A DNA stretch of 64,000 nucleotides from contig CM060969.1 of the NCBI GenBank assembly GCA_030765045.1, positions 41,474,716-41,538,715 of the forward strand, given 5' to 3'. This stretch comes from Tenodera sinensis (taxonomy: Eukaryota; Arthropoda; Insecta; Mantodea; Mantidae). Position 1 is the stretch's first letter; every line of letters begins with the position of its first letter. The notes under the pieces were generated by a model. It was not told the origin of the DNA. It ran no database searches and saw only the letters and a list, made by a program, of their open reading frames with translations. A program made the position numbers and the translations under genes. Positions 1 to 11,237 of this stretch are shown in pieces.

Positions 1-479
1 AGACCTTCACATCATGTGGATGAAATATTGAATTGCCATTCTGGCTACTTGAAATGTAGCATCACCAATTTAAATGATCCAAAAAGGGCTATCCGGAGAA
101 CTGCTTGCTCATTACACAACGACCTCATCCAGCAAGTTTATCGTGATGTTTCCATTGCGGTAGTTGTCAGCACTGTTAGGTTCACCTTTTCATTATACGA
201 GCGGATTTCTTCATTTGATTGACACTTTCAACCTTTATGACATTGAATTCTAAAACCACCACAGAGAATTCCTATAAATTAATTTTGTATCTGAACGTAA
301 CTTCATTGATAGCTTCTTGTCAACACCTTTAAAATCCTTAAGCTACCGCAAACAATTATAATCAAATATGTTGATGTAAATATCAGTGTGTAATATGTAT
401 GTATTATTTTTCTGAAATCCTTCTGTTTATGGGCATATTAATTATTACAACTTAAATTGCCTGAAAAACTACTTTTACA
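1..479. other. AT-rich unique-looking sequence
   Basis: I see no gene, repeat head or transposon end here. The short open frames have no recognisable domain. Confidence 0.4.

Positions 480-578
<99 letters not shown>
480..578. repeat. (AAT)n microsatellite
   Basis: About 33 uninterrupted AAT units. Open frames through it encode poly-Ile, poly-Leu or poly-Tyr and are artefacts. Such tracts often arise from the 3' tails of insect LINEs, but no LINE sequence is recognisable beside this one. Confidence 0.98.
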
Positions 579-1064
579 TTTGTGTACCAAACACGTAACA
601 AAAATGTGCTTCCAGCATTTTTACTGTAGTGCTCATATATTGACAATTGGCACTTGACAATGTACACTGTTCTTTGCGTGTATAATAGCTGGTATAAATT
701 TAAAGCATAGCTATATTTTTAAAATTATGGGAGTTACCAATTTGCCACCTTCAAACGGCGGTAAGAAAATGATGCTATAGCGGAAAGATACAAGTTTAAA
801 TTGAAATGTTACCCTTCGGCAGTTTCACCATGTTTTGGGAGGTGAAGTACTCAGCCAATCCAGTGGACAGAATTATGCTCGAAAAATAAAGGAAATCACG
901 CTGGTAAAGGGTGCTTCAATGTTTGTTAGTACCTACATAATAAGCTGCATTCCACGAAAGACAATGTTTTATGCCCGTCACTATAGTTGACTTTAAAAAA
1001 AAATGGTTCTAACAGCGGGGCCAGAAGCATATTTGTTCTACTGTAAGTTCTACTTTCTAACTAG

Positions 1065-1066
<2 letters not shown>
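579..1066. other. AT-rich sequence, nothing recognised
   Basis: No coding stretch, RNA gene or repeat family was recognised between the AAT tract and the poly-T run. Confidence 0.4.

Positions 1067-1097
<31 letters not shown>
1067..1097. repeat. poly-T run (31 T)
   Basis: A homopolymer of 31 T. It could be the reverse of a retroposon poly-A tail, but no retroposon body is recognisable on either side. Confidence 0.95.
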
Positions 1098-1099
<2 letters not shown>

Positions 1100-1925
1100 A
1101 CTGCTCTATTGAAAATACGAATTCAAATACTAACCCAATTTCTAAGGATAACTCTCACATAAACTCACTCACCATTCAGTAGAGAGAAGAACGTTTGGAT
1201 ATTTTGCTGAACGCACTCACCTGTAACAAAAAAGAAAAATTAATAACCTCTATGTTAATAATCTCTTGTAGAAATTAGATTGACTAGCCAGATATAATCT
1301 TAGTTACAGTGTTTTCCTGTGTCCTAACTGCACTTATGGGTGACAACAGCTGGAAATTGGACAATATTTTCTAAAAATTAAAAGATTAGTTTTTATATTT
1401 AAAACATTCTTTTTAGCTTCTCAAAATATGTGTTTTCATAAAACCCAACATTTCCTCTACGGTTAACTGAAAAAAAGCAATGTGTAAAGCGACACGACTT
1501 TTGTACGTACCTAATTTCATTTATTTATAGTTGTGCTACAAAGAATTCCTACAAAGGTGATGAATATTCTAGAAATAGTCTGAACACACATATTGTTGCA
1601 GTAAATACTCGGTGAAGCATTTAAACTGCAAGTCTCTCTCTTTGCATGCATACAAGGGAAATTAAGAATTGTCTCACATTTCTAAGGCATTGCTCAAATA
1701 TTTAATAATCAAAGGAACACAGCGAATATTTCGGAAAACTCAAAAGAAATAAACTATATCTTAAACTATAATATCTTCATATAGGTTAGCAGTTATATGA
1801 ATTACTTAATGAATTTGCAGGAATTTTACAGGAATTCAATACACTTACAGATTTAAATTGCTTTAAACCGATCTTTAAGAACAATTACTTTTGAGAGAAT
1901 GAAAATATAACGATAAATGTTCATA
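1098..1925. other. AT-rich sequence, nothing recognised
   Basis: Many stop codons in all frames. No repeat family was recognised. Confidence 0.4.
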
Positions 1926-2038
1926 GTAAGTTTATTAGAAAGTTAGAATCCAAATAAAAAATGCAAAATCATTCGGGATTTGAGCTACGGATCTTCCACT
2001 TTCTGTCCTGTTGTTTTAAGTAGCTGAGCTACCAAGGT
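1926..2038 (-). mobile_element. tRNA-derived SINE, single copy of its type
   Basis: Reading leftward from 2038 the minus strand has a tRNA-like A box (TGGTAGCTCAGCT) and, about 50 bases on, a B box (TAGCTCAAATCCC, plus-strand 1975-1987). An AT-rich body follows. The cloverleaf is degenerate, so it is a SINE head rather than a working tRNA gene. The 3' limit is approximate. Confidence 0.6.
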
Positions 2039-2320
2039 AATATGCGGCTTAGTACTATTAAACTCCCATCTATACCTTTTTTCGGCAAACCACATAGCAT
2101 TCTCGCCTTTACCAGCACTGAGGTTTTCAATTTGATTATACCTTTCAAAATTTAACCTACCCACGGCTTTTTGGACAAATATAATTAATTAATCATCAAA
2201 GCGTTTGTTTATTCGGACAAACTTCCTAAAAATGCTTGCTTTGTGCCTAATAAAGCTACTAATTTTTTGATGGTTCACTTTTGACAGACACACAGACAAG
2301 GCGACCTTTATTTAAAATAC

Positions 2321-2515
2321 CCACTGTGGTGCAGTGGTAGCGTGTTTACCTCACATTCAAGAGGTTCTGAGTTCGAATCTCGGTTAGGATGAGTTATTCG
2401 GGTAAGTTTTTTTTTTCCAAAGTTTTGTCCTGAGAAGATAAATGTCGGATAAGTAAACTCTATGGAACATTGCCCCATATGACTTACCAGTTTGGAGGAC
2501 ATTAAACTAAAAAAA
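2321..2515 (+). mobile_element. tRNA-derived SINE
   Basis: It opens with an A box (TGGTGCAGTGGTAGCG) and has a B box (GAGTTCGAATCTC) at 2369-2381. An unrelated body of about 110 bases follows and ends in GGACATTAAACTAAAAAAAG, an A-rich tail. No clear target-site duplication is visible, so the copy is probably old. Confidence 0.75.
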
Positions 2516-3383
2516 GAGCTTGAATATTTATATTTTTGGTGAATCTTTCACATGAGCCAATTATTCTCTACTTACTTTAGCCATAAATAAACAAATATGT
2601 TCATATAAACTATTTATAAAAAAGAAAAAAGTAACAATCTCGCTGCACGCACTGAAAAGAGAAAATAAACAACTTAAGGGTGAAAAGCTAACCCCTTAAG
2701 TGGTATAATGTAAGAGGTTTCTTACACATGGTATTACACATTAAAATGTAAATATATTTTATTTAAGAATATGTCTTGCAAAAGCAACAGAGGTAAATAA
2801 CAAAAATAAATTCAGACGCGTGTCATGTCAAAGTTGCAGAATAAATTGCTTTTCTCTCCGGAAGATGTTTGGTCTACAACTAGTCTAAGAACTGCCTTTC
2901 TCAATCAGGGAGATGGCGGGAAGGAAGGAAGGAACAATGGGGAAGAACATCCAAGCCAGATCTCTCTCCTCTCCCGCCCTGCAAACCCGGCAGCATCCCA
3001 CTCTTTGGGACGACGTCACTGATGGCAAGATCGATGAGACGAACCTGCTGGGTTGGCTGGCCTGGATGTTGCCTGCTTCCTTTCCTTCGCTCTAGGTGAG
3101 AAGCTTCTTCCTCACAAATCTTTCCTTTATATCAAAATTCTAAGCGAGGGTGCAATTTCTCTCAATTGTTGTTCAGTATTCATATTTATCAGTATCAGAG
3201 AATTTGCCTTAGGAGCATAGAGGAAAACAGGATAATTGGCAATTAGAATTACGTTATAGGCATCTTATCGAAGCCTTTCTTTGCATTCTTTTCTTTATTT
3301 TTTAAGATATGATTACACATGTTCAAAAACAGGACCAATAAAGAAATATCGAGCAACACAGATGAATGCCAGACTGGCTAGCC
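2516..3383. other. mixed sequence with a GC-richer patch
   Basis: A GC-richer stretch around 2880-3100 holds two overlapping short open frames (60-65 codons) with no recognisable domain. Outside it the DNA is AT-rich with no recognised repeat. Confidence 0.35.
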
Positions 3384-4115
3384 CAACTTCAACTTCAACT
3401 TATTTTATTATAGAAAACATTTGCCCGGTGCCGGTACAGAAGGGCCCGGCTTACAGGCTAAAATTAACATTAATTATAGTTTACAGTATTTACATGTTCA
3501 TGTTTGCTTTTATATGTTCAAAAACCCATACAGTGGGCAGCTTTAGCCCACCGAGAACAGTTTTTGGGCGTATACTCGGTCTTATGTTTGTCCGTTTTTT
3601 TTTTTTTGTTTTTTTTTTAATTTATATACACGGATACATACACACACTCACTCCTGGGCATACCACACATATGTCCCATCACACGCACACACACACACAC
3701 AAACACGCACACACACGCTCGTATATACATATTTACACTGCACTATATACACTTCACTATTTACAGTTTTTCCGCAGTTTTCCTGTGCGGCCAGGTTGCA
3801 GCTCCTGAGGCGTTTCCGAGGCACAGACCTCTTCCGGAGTGCGTGGCCTAGGGCCTGGGTTGCATGGGTGCGCATCAGTCGGCGAGCCATGCAATGTTTA
3901 AAACATTTTAATTCTAGCATGCTTACGATGCTTTGGCTCGCCCTTGCCAATATTGGCAATCACGTCATTTTGGTGATTCTTGATGCGCGCCCACGCGACA
4001 GTGGCTCTTTTTGTTATTGCCTCGGGTATGGAATTCTAAGCCCCATAACTTATAGCCTTGCCGTGCTTGCATGTATTCTTCCGTGCTCTCTTTCCTTTAT
4101 CTTTCTCGCGATTGG
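3384..4115 (-). mobile_element. probable LINE 3' end, 5'-truncated and decayed
   Basis: Read on the minus strand, about 350 bases (4115 to 3770) stay mostly open and look protein-like (segments such as PEAITKRATVAWARIKNHQ and HGSPTDAHPCNPGPRP) but contain stops. A non-coding stretch with a (GT)n run follows. It ends near 3400 in TAATAAAATAAGTTG with a short tandem (AAGTTG)n tail, a typical LINE 3' terminus. I could not assign the coding part to a clade. Plus-strand open frames here (3281-3808, 3796-4119) are taken as antisense shadows. Confidence 0.45.
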
Positions 4116-5281
4116 CTAATGCACAAGTATGAATAACGTGAACAAGCCCTGTTTAATGTTAGCGAGACGTTGCCAAATCTCTCTTAGAAATTAAGTTTTG
4201 CATGACATTTTAACATTAAATTGTGACTAAGTTCATTCGTATTAAGGTATAAATGCATTACAGCATTGTTTACACAGTGTTTGCGCTACAGTTAGTGAAA
4301 CAATAAACCATTTATATCCATTATACAAGAAGTTAGATGGCTGCAAATATTTGACACAAATTATTTTTCTTTCGGCAAAACGGGTTTTTTATTGATAATA
4401 ATTGCATTGGACATGTTTACACTCATCATTCAGAATCCCTGGTTAATGTATGGCCAAAGCAGTACTTTCCACCCGGTATGTCTTTCCTTATCTTAATTTA
4501 GATCGAAGTTCTGAAAAAAAGATCTATTTTTCTTCAACTTCCGAAATATGTTCCTATCTGCCGTTTTTGCAAATTTTTTTGTTCTTTCATGCGAAACGTA
4601 GTGCTATACTAAATATGTTATTAAAATACCCCCAAACAGTGCATTTTAATAGGCAAGACGATATGTGAAAAGAACCTATGAGCTTTAGACAAAAGTATAA
4701 GGCAGGATAAAAACTGGTGCAGTGTTGACGCGATCTTTATCCCTACTTCCTGTTTTGTGTCCCACCTTCCCATACATTTCCGACGCCCCGAAACCTTTCT
4801 GCAGCTGCTATCATATCGCTGTTTCCATGACACTCGAAATATATGATTATTCTAGTTTTAAAACCGTTTTTCCTCTCTCTCCCTCAAATGGTGCGCGGGA
4901 CCAAAATGGAATAATGGATGTCATACAGTGTGTATGAGCATTACCAAGGGACCATCATGCTAACCAACAAAACTGTGGTAGGCCCCTGCAGTCGCGTGAA
5001 ATCAGGTAGAATTATTACTTTCCCCCTCTCCCTTCAGCCAAAAAAGCTTTGATTTGTAGACCTCTATATATATAATATTTCAGTAGTACATTAAAAATAT
5101 CAGCCTTGTTAATAGTTATAAATGGATGCAGAATGTTTTAACACACTTCCTGCCCACCCTCTTTTTATCCACCCCTTTTTCGACCCCCGTTCCATCTCTC
5201 GCGTGAAAAGAGCGTGATGAAGCCTCTGGCTTTTAACAAAAACTCTTGTCTGTAGACACACGTTCCACTGTAAAATATGTG
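4116..5281. other. AT-rich sequence, nothing recognised
   Basis: Short open frames only (about 70 codons or fewer), with no domain, RNA gene or repeat head that I recognise. Confidence 0.4.
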
Positions 5282-5455
5282 ATGTATGTAATTATTTTTA
5301 AGATAAATTTTCTATTTTTGGCAGCCCTGGCGTGTGCCGGTGTATTCCCTGGAGGGCACCTTGTGTGGGACAGGAACAGATATTTTTTTCGGTGTCCCAG
5401 TTTCACCACAGGGAACGAATACACAAAATATATGGGAGCCATCGATGCGCTCTGA
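5282..5455 (+). CDS. candidate small secreted-type ORF, 57 aa (weak)
   Basis: The first in-frame ATG at 5282 opens a 57-codon frame. Its first 20 residues (MYVIIFKINFLFLAALACAG) look like a signal peptide: a lysine near the start, a hydrophobic core FLFLAALA, and a plausible ACA cleavage site. The remaining 37 or so residues contain one cysteine and several aromatic residues, and I recognise no family. A canonical AATAAA lies 32 bases after the stop, at 5487-5492. Against it: a pyrimidine-rich stretch ending in CAG sits inside the frame at about 5325, so this could be an intron-exon junction, and an open frame this short is easily produced by chance. Confidence 0.2.
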   Translation: MYVIIFKINFLFLAALACAGVFPGGHLVWDRNRYFFRCPSFTTGNEYTKYMGAIDAL

Positions 5456-5793
5456 AATGCAGTCCGCGGTGGTTTGCGGTCTATGGAATAAAGGACCACA
5501 CGCTATTTAATTCACATTTTTTTCCCCTCCACACGATTGGTTCTGGTGGCGAATTTGATTTCACGTGTTAGGGAGAATTTTATTTATTGTGTTTCAAACA
5601 AACGCAATGCATTGTATTTTGGAGACAACAGAAAATATTTTATCCGAGAAAAACGGACGTCCTTCGACGAATGTGAGCAGAATATATATTATGGTGGCGT
5701 TTGTTGTAATAATTTTGAAACTAAAAATTAATTAAATATCCCACAAAATGACTAACACCTATATCTACTTACCCACTACACTGAAAACAAAAA
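5456..5793. other. sequence with AATAAA, otherwise unassigned
   Basis: Contains an AATAAA at 5487-5492. No other recognisable feature before the F1 copy that follows. Confidence 0.35.
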
Positions 5794-6080
5794 CTTGATG
5801 TGTTGCACATGACTTTCTCTACTCACTCTTGTACACTTATGTTAACGAAATAAACATTTGCAAAATTTGTTTTATTGCAAATTTTCTTGCAGGTGCAACG
5901 GAAATATGGGAATACAGTAGGTTTAAACAATAGTCCTGTCTTTTAAGAGGTGGTCGCTATGTGATGAGCTTGCAAGTCAATTCTCTCTATGGCCAATGGA
6001 GAGAGAAAGAGAGAGAGAAAGAGAGAGATGGACTTCCCATTTGAGACAAGTACCTACAGGTATTGGGAAATTCAAACTAT
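5794..6080 (+). mobile_element. F1 repeat, left half only
   Basis: Begins with the F1 left end (GATGTGTTGCACATG, then ACTTTCTCTACT) and follows the other copies through the GGTGCAACGGAAATATGG and GGTCGCTATGTGATGAGC landmarks. Similarity fades near 6080. A (GA)n run at about 5998-6028 lies inside. No coding capacity. The right half is missing. Confidence 0.8.
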
Positions 6081-7491
6081 ATAGTCATTTGATGCACTAA
6101 CGTCGTAAATTATACATCTTGGAATTTCTGTGAATATTGACAACGTTCTTCACAGCGTGCAAAAATTTTGATGGTGTCTTCAATATCTTCATCTTTGATG
6201 AATCGACTGAAGGACTGCTACAGTAGTGAATTGTGAAATGTTTCCCTCAGGTTATACGTGAGTAGGAGTGAAAATAAACATCAGTTAACCTGGCTGATAA
6301 AATTTGCCGAGTTGCCGACTTAAACTGTTTCTGAAACAGCCCTACAAACTGAAACAATTGAAGTGTGTGTGTATATATACGAATTTACGATATAAAATAA
6401 CTATTTCCGTAATAACAATAAGAAACTTAAGTTGCCGTGAGTCACTGAAATGCTAAGCGGCAAATCCTCTTGCAGCTACCGCCAATGGTTATTTGAATTA
6501 CCGCAAGTGTACTTTGTAGGATCTTTAGAAATAAACGATATTAGATAGAAAAAGTAATGAATATAACGCATATGATTTTTTCTTTTTGTGGCTATAATTT
6601 TATGACAACTTAAAGTCCTCAAGAACTGGCTTTAGGTAGTATATACAGGGTGGAACGTACTGCTTAGGCCATACTTAACCAGGGATTCTACACGAGTGTA
6701 ACAAATATGTCCAATTATTGCAATAAAGAACCGTTTCGCCAAAAAATGTTGAATATTTTGCTTTATTTCAAATATGAAAACTTGCTTTTGGGATCTCGTT
6801 CATAGAAGATGTGCGAAGCAAGTTTGTGATTTCGTAAACATTCAATAACTGAATAAGTAATTCAAAGTATCAAGAAGTATCAGTAGCAGCGATCAGCTGT
6901 GCCTTTTTTCTTGAAGAGTTTGCTAGAAGATAATAACACCTCAGAAAGCAGTTTCTCTTACACAATATCGAAGGCCACCCCAGCTGAAGGGCTCCCTGTA
7001 TCTGGATTTCTCTGGGATTGCATGCCCCCCTCTCTTTTTGGACCACTCCGCCCCGCCTGTCCGCCTCACAAGCCAGCCTGCCCTTCATTTCTCGCATTCT
7101 CCATCGCCATAAATCAGTAGCATCGTTGCCATGGAGCTGCCATCCCATCCCTGCTCGTCCGTCGGTCCGTCCGTCCGTCCGGTGTGCTAGCTTGCTGTCT
7201 AGCGGCCGACTAACGGGGGTTATTTGTGTAATATGACGCTTCCTAAAACAGCCCACGTCATCTAATGTCGAGTTAATTCCCTCCCTTACATTTTCTGATT
7301 CTTGTCAAAGAGATTTCCATACTTGGATCCGCAGTTCATTTTCTTTTTTCTTTCGTTCCTTATTTCTTCCCTTCGCTGCCTGCAGTAACCGAGTTTTTCA
7401 CGAAAGATTGCTGGTACAATACATAATTGTAATAATGTATTCAATTATTCTAATAAAAGTAATGTATATATATGTCACTTTTGTCAAAACA
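6081..7491. other. AT-rich sequence with a GC-rich patch at 6950-7250
   Basis: Most of the span is featureless. TACAGGGTGGAACG at about 6650 resembles terminal motifs seen in some insect repeats, but no partner end was found. The patch at about 6950-7250 is GC-rich, with a short (CGTC)n run near 7160 and an X-box-like GTTGCCATGG near 7124. Open frames there occur on both strands and have no recognisable domain. Confidence 0.35.
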
Positions 7492-7600
7492 TCTGACGCA
7501 TTGCATTCACACGACTTTCTCAACCCACTAATATAAAATATTATTTTTCTGTCTCTACTTGTTAATCCAGATAAACCTGAAGCAGCTTCTTTCCTAAGTC
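7492..7600 (+). mobile_element. F1 repeat, left-end fragment
   Basis: TGACGCATTGCATTCACACG followed by ACTTTCTCAACCCAC matches the F1 left end with a few changes. Similarity is lost within about 100 bases. Confidence 0.55.
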
Positions 7601-7702
7601 ATTAGAAAATTATAATAACAAAACCATTAAAGAGCTGACGTCACTTTTTAAATCAACAACCCCAATGAAAAATGGATTTTTATCTAAAGTAACATCTTTT
7701 TT

Positions 7703-7940
7703 TGTAGTGTTTAACGCCAGCTTTTACCACACAGGGCACCGCAGGCGGTGACACTGATGATACGTGGAATGAAGATGGAGAACCAGTGGAATGAGATGAC
7801 CGGGGAAACCGGAGAACTCGGAGGAAAGCCGCCCCAGCGCCACTTCGAACACCACAAATCCCATATGCGGTTGCCTGGGATCAAACCCGGGTCGCTTTGG
7901 TGAGAAGCGAATGGTCTAACCACTCGGCTACGGCGCGGCC
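7703..7940 (-). mobile_element. tRNA-derived SINE (serine-tRNA-like head)
   Basis: On the minus strand it starts GGCCGCGCCGTAGCCGAGTG, giving a near-perfect A box (TAGCCGAGTGGTT), then a B box (GGGTTTGATCCC). A conserved-looking GC-rich body of about 160 bases follows, ending in an A-run (T7 on the plus strand at about 7696). GATGTT occurs next to both ends and could be a decayed target-site duplication. The open frame on this strand is the SINE itself, not a gene. Confidence 0.85.
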
Positions 7941-8741
7941 ATAGTGGCAACATCGAATATTAGATTATTATAGTGAGCTTAGTTAAGTATACGATTAAAA
8001 TGTAGTTCGAATATACAACACATGACATCACAAAAGCAGCAGTGTGAGAAATAACGCAGAACGCACATTGTGTTTTCACAGAATTGTTAAATCAACAACC
8101 AAGAAAGATAGAACATTTGGCATACGAACTGTGGTTGAGTGTTATATTTTAGTGTTAAACTACAATAGAAATAAATAAAACACATCAAAAGCGATACAAA
8201 GCGAATAATTTAGCTTTCTAACTGAAGAAGCTACGCCGAGGCTGATATTTAAACCAGTAATAAAAGTGCGCCTCAAGGCCATTACTGCTCTCGATACACT
8301 TATATAAATTACAATAGAATTACAGCTTCATATGTCGCATAAACGTATACCTCGATAGGCGCCATTACGTAACCGAAATACTAAAACCTTTGATACTATT
8401 TACAGACTTCGTTGTAGGATACAATTACAAATAGACGTTAGATTTTTAAAGAGCTATGTAATAGTTTCGTAGAAGGAGGGGGTAGGAAGTATAGCTTAAC
8501 AGATGAGAAAGGTGTTCAGCGTTTGAAAACTCAATGAAAAGCACGGATTATCTGAAATTGTTAACTCTAAAAAGCATTATTTGACATAATTGTATGTTTT
8601 ACTCATTTTCAATCCCTCCAATTTTTTAAAGAAGCATACATTTCTAATTATTTTAATATGAATCCAAAACAAGCCTTCAAACTGTCACAAGTATACAGAA
8701 GTGTTAATTCTTTCTGTTGTTATAAAATATTTCGATACATT
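7941..8741. other. AT-rich sequence, nothing recognised
   Basis: No open frame above 60 codons and no recognised repeat between the SINE and the foldback element. Confidence 0.4.
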
Positions 8742-9180
8742 TTGACTTTCTCTACTGCATATAGTAAGTAGAGGAAGTATTGCATTCCACTCAAAAGTTC
8801 CATGCCGAGGTTTCATCGGAAATATATGTTATGAACCCCCTGAATCCAAAAAAAGAAGCATTTTTAGAAAAAGATAAAAAGTTGGTATCTTAACTAAAAA
8901 TGCTAAAATTATTCTAAGATGTAAATAAAAATTTAAAAAAATTTCTTTTATAAACTAAACAAAGAACTAAATAATTCAAATTACTATAAAGATGCATAAT
9001 TCCTTTTTAATACAAATCGTTAGACATTTTTGAGAAAATAAAAATTTTGGAAAAATTTTTCATCTCACACAGAGCTTTATCTAAAGCTGCTGTTTTGGAT
9101 TCAACCTCGACATCCAAATTTTGGATCAAATACTCGTACAACACTTCCCCTATTTCCTATACGTAATAGAGAAAGTAAAA
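8742..9180. mobile_element. F1-derived foldback element (two right ends)
   Basis: The left terminus reads ACTTTCTCTACTGCATATAG, followed by the F1 right-end region inverted (TTTCATCGGAAATATATG). The right terminus holds a second F1 right-end region in direct orientation (TTGGATTCAACCTCGACATC) and closes with TAATAGAGAAAGTAAAA. The 439-bp unit is thus a long inverted repeat with a short AT-rich centre. It lacks the F1 left-end signature GATGTGTTGCAC altogether. It has no coding capacity. Confidence 0.75.
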
Positions 9181-10074
9181 ATAAATATATTGAGATAAAA
9201 TGTCATACTAAATTTTTATATAAGTCAAACACGATTAAATTCTCAGCTTAGTTGACTGAATTATTTTTCATAATTAGATATGTGTCGTTCATCCCCCATA
9301 CAAATGCCAGCCAGCAGGTTTGCTGTGGTAGTTCCCTATGGAGAGCAGGTATCGTGCCACTTCCTAGATTACCCAAGAAGAGACATCGTAAATTTAAACC
9401 ATTATCAAGCAAGTCAGTCCCTTTTTGGTGGCTCACAATGAACTTCTCTTTCCGAAAGAGAAGCAAACTAAAAGCTCTGCCAACTGTTATCAAACGTAAC
9501 AGTTCAGCTATTATTCTCGGCCAAGGAAGGGGAGAAAAAATGCTGCCCAAACAGCTACTATTCAAAACCTTTAAAATGTGTTAGCATAAGGGACATTTTT
9601 TGTCTGTACTCCAGTTACGCAAACAAGAGGTCCGTTAGATAAAGGACGAGAAACTTTCACTTCTGCAACACACAGGGATCTCAGGTGCCTCGACCACCCC
9701 AGAAACGTAGTTCCTCAAGCACACAATGTGTGTGGATGTAGAAAGTTGCCTGGCTATCTTGTCCCCAAACCAAGGCTACACATAGTTTCACTCCCAGGTT
9801 CCCTTTTGTTGCTAACTTGTGAAAATTCACCGCGAGAACAACCTAAGCAAGCAAATTCAGCGACGAGGAATTCATCTGTACCGGTATGCAGATACTTCAC
9901 ATTTAATTGATTCAGTTACATTTGAAGGAGATCATGGGTCATTTTCAGTTGATATCATCCAGTGTAATTGTTGATGAGAATGAAGGAATATTTGTAGGAG
10001 AAGTTGATTTAGAATGCCAACAAATGCTGAAGAAATAATTTATGGACTCATACTTCTTTTCAAATTAAATATAA
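9181..10074. other. unassigned sequence with small open frames
   Basis: Two opposed frames of about 105 codons (9248-9584) overlap each other and have no domain. A 34-codon frame from ATG at 9932 to a stop at 10036 (MGHFQLISSSVIVDE...) looks protein-like but is too short to support. Confidence 0.3.
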
Positions 10075-10078
10075 GCGC

Positions 10079-10150
<72 letters not shown>
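10075..10150. repeat. compound (GC)n(GT)n microsatellite
   Basis: About nine GC units run directly into about 29 GT units. Alternating purine-pyrimidine tracts like this can adopt Z-DNA. The tract lies just outside the adjoining F1 right-end fragment. Confidence 0.97.
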
Positions 10151-10152
<2 letters not shown>

Positions 10153-10185
10153 CACACTGCTTTATTTAGATATAATTATTTTAAT

Positions 10186-10300
10186 TTCTCTACCGCCTAT
10201 TTACCTATAGTGCTTCCATCCAAAATTTTGATTTCGAGATTTCATCAGAAACACACTCTTTGATGTACCTTAAATCTAAAAAATGTAATGTGTTATTTGT
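10186..10300 (-). mobile_element. F1 repeat, right-end fragment
   Basis: Reads as the reverse of the F1 right end: TTCTCTACCGCCTATTTACC, then ATTTCGAGATTTCATCAGAA. It stops after about 110 bases. Confidence 0.6.
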
Positions 10301-10394
10301 GCGAACTAAGCTTACAAAAGGTTAATCTAGATATATTTCCAATTCTCATCAGATTTTGTATGTGATGCAGCAGATCAAATGTTAGTAAACTTTT

Positions 10395-10625
10395 TTGAGA
10401 GGCGTCGCATGTGATAGCTTTGATATTTCATACTCTTTCCATGACAAAAAGAAAAAAACGAATGCATTCCCAAAGTATAAGTATTTCACAATTCAGACGA
10501 ATAACAAGAAATATTTCGGAAGTGGTTAACTCCACGAAAAAAGTTTTATTTGACGTACCTACATGTGGCGTTAACGGATTTAGGCTAATCCGTCTCAGAA
10601 TTGTTCACTCCATCTCTTTAAAGAA
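10395..10625 (+). mobile_element. F1 repeat, diverged internal fragment
   Basis: GTCGCATGTGATAGCTTTGA, CACAATTCAGACGAATAACA and AAATATTTCGGAAGTGG align in order with the left-central part of the F1 copy at 26.1 kb. The 125-codon open frame at 10411-10788 overlaps this, so it is repeat-derived and not a gene. Confidence 0.5.
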
Positions 10626-11168
10626 CGTAAATGGTGAGTTTCATTGCATTGCAGTTTTTCTTAGTCTATTATTTGGTATAGGTACGTTGAATATGAACTT
10701 CCCGTTTCAGCCTATATTTTTCAATTATAGTTCTAATAGATTCTACGTGCAGCTCACATCTAATATCCCTGTTTGTTTCCTAACCTAGTAATAAGTATCC
10801 TGTTGCAATACAAGTTGCATTTGTCAGCAAATAACTTAAATATATGGGTCATTCAATAATTAGTGACAACAATGTTCGCATGTGGCGAAAATGATACAAG
10901 ATAGTAACAATTAGAAAGAAGAGCATCTGGTGCATGTTACCTGTGAGTTTAAACATAGTAATATTATTTATAAAATATTTGTAGTAAGTTTAATTTGTCG
11001 ACTCTTATCTGAATGCTCTAAAGCAGCCCATCTTCACGTTTTTGGAGAACATCTTTGCTACCCTTTCAAAATGCATGCGCTCCCTAGCCACGATACAGTA
11101 TGGTAAAGTCTCTCCACCACGAGCTTACAGATAATTCGAGGGCGCGCCGGTGAAATATTGATCAATAA

Positions 11169-11170
<2 letters not shown>
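10626..11170. other. AT-rich sequence, nothing recognised
   Basis: No recognised gene, RNA or repeat. Confidence 0.4.

Positions 11171-11234
<64 letters not shown>
11171..11234. repeat. (GT)n microsatellite
   Basis: About 32 uninterrupted GT units. Confidence 0.98.

Positions 11235-11237
<3 letters not shown>

Noticed and set aside
452..667. Poly-Leu, poly-Ile and poly-Tyr open frames
   Set aside because: They translate the (AAT)n microsatellite; no coding sequence exists outside it.
3640..3720. Possible CRISPR-like direct repeats
   Set aside because: Only CA-type simple repeats; no spaced identical repeats anywhere, and the DNA is eukaryotic in character.
3281..3959. 175-codon plus frame and 103-codon minus frame
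   Set aside because: They overlap each other across a GT tract and LINE 3' UTR; no domain is seen.
6645..6670. TACAGGGTGGAACG as a transposon terminus
   Set aside because: No inverted partner or second copy was found in the window.
7861..7940. Possible functional tRNA gene
   Set aside because: A and B boxes are present, but the acceptor and anticodon stems do not pair well, and a SINE body and A-tail follow.
10411..10788. 125-codon plus-strand frame
   Set aside because: Its first half lies in a diverged F1 fragment, and no other F1 copy supports a conserved protein.
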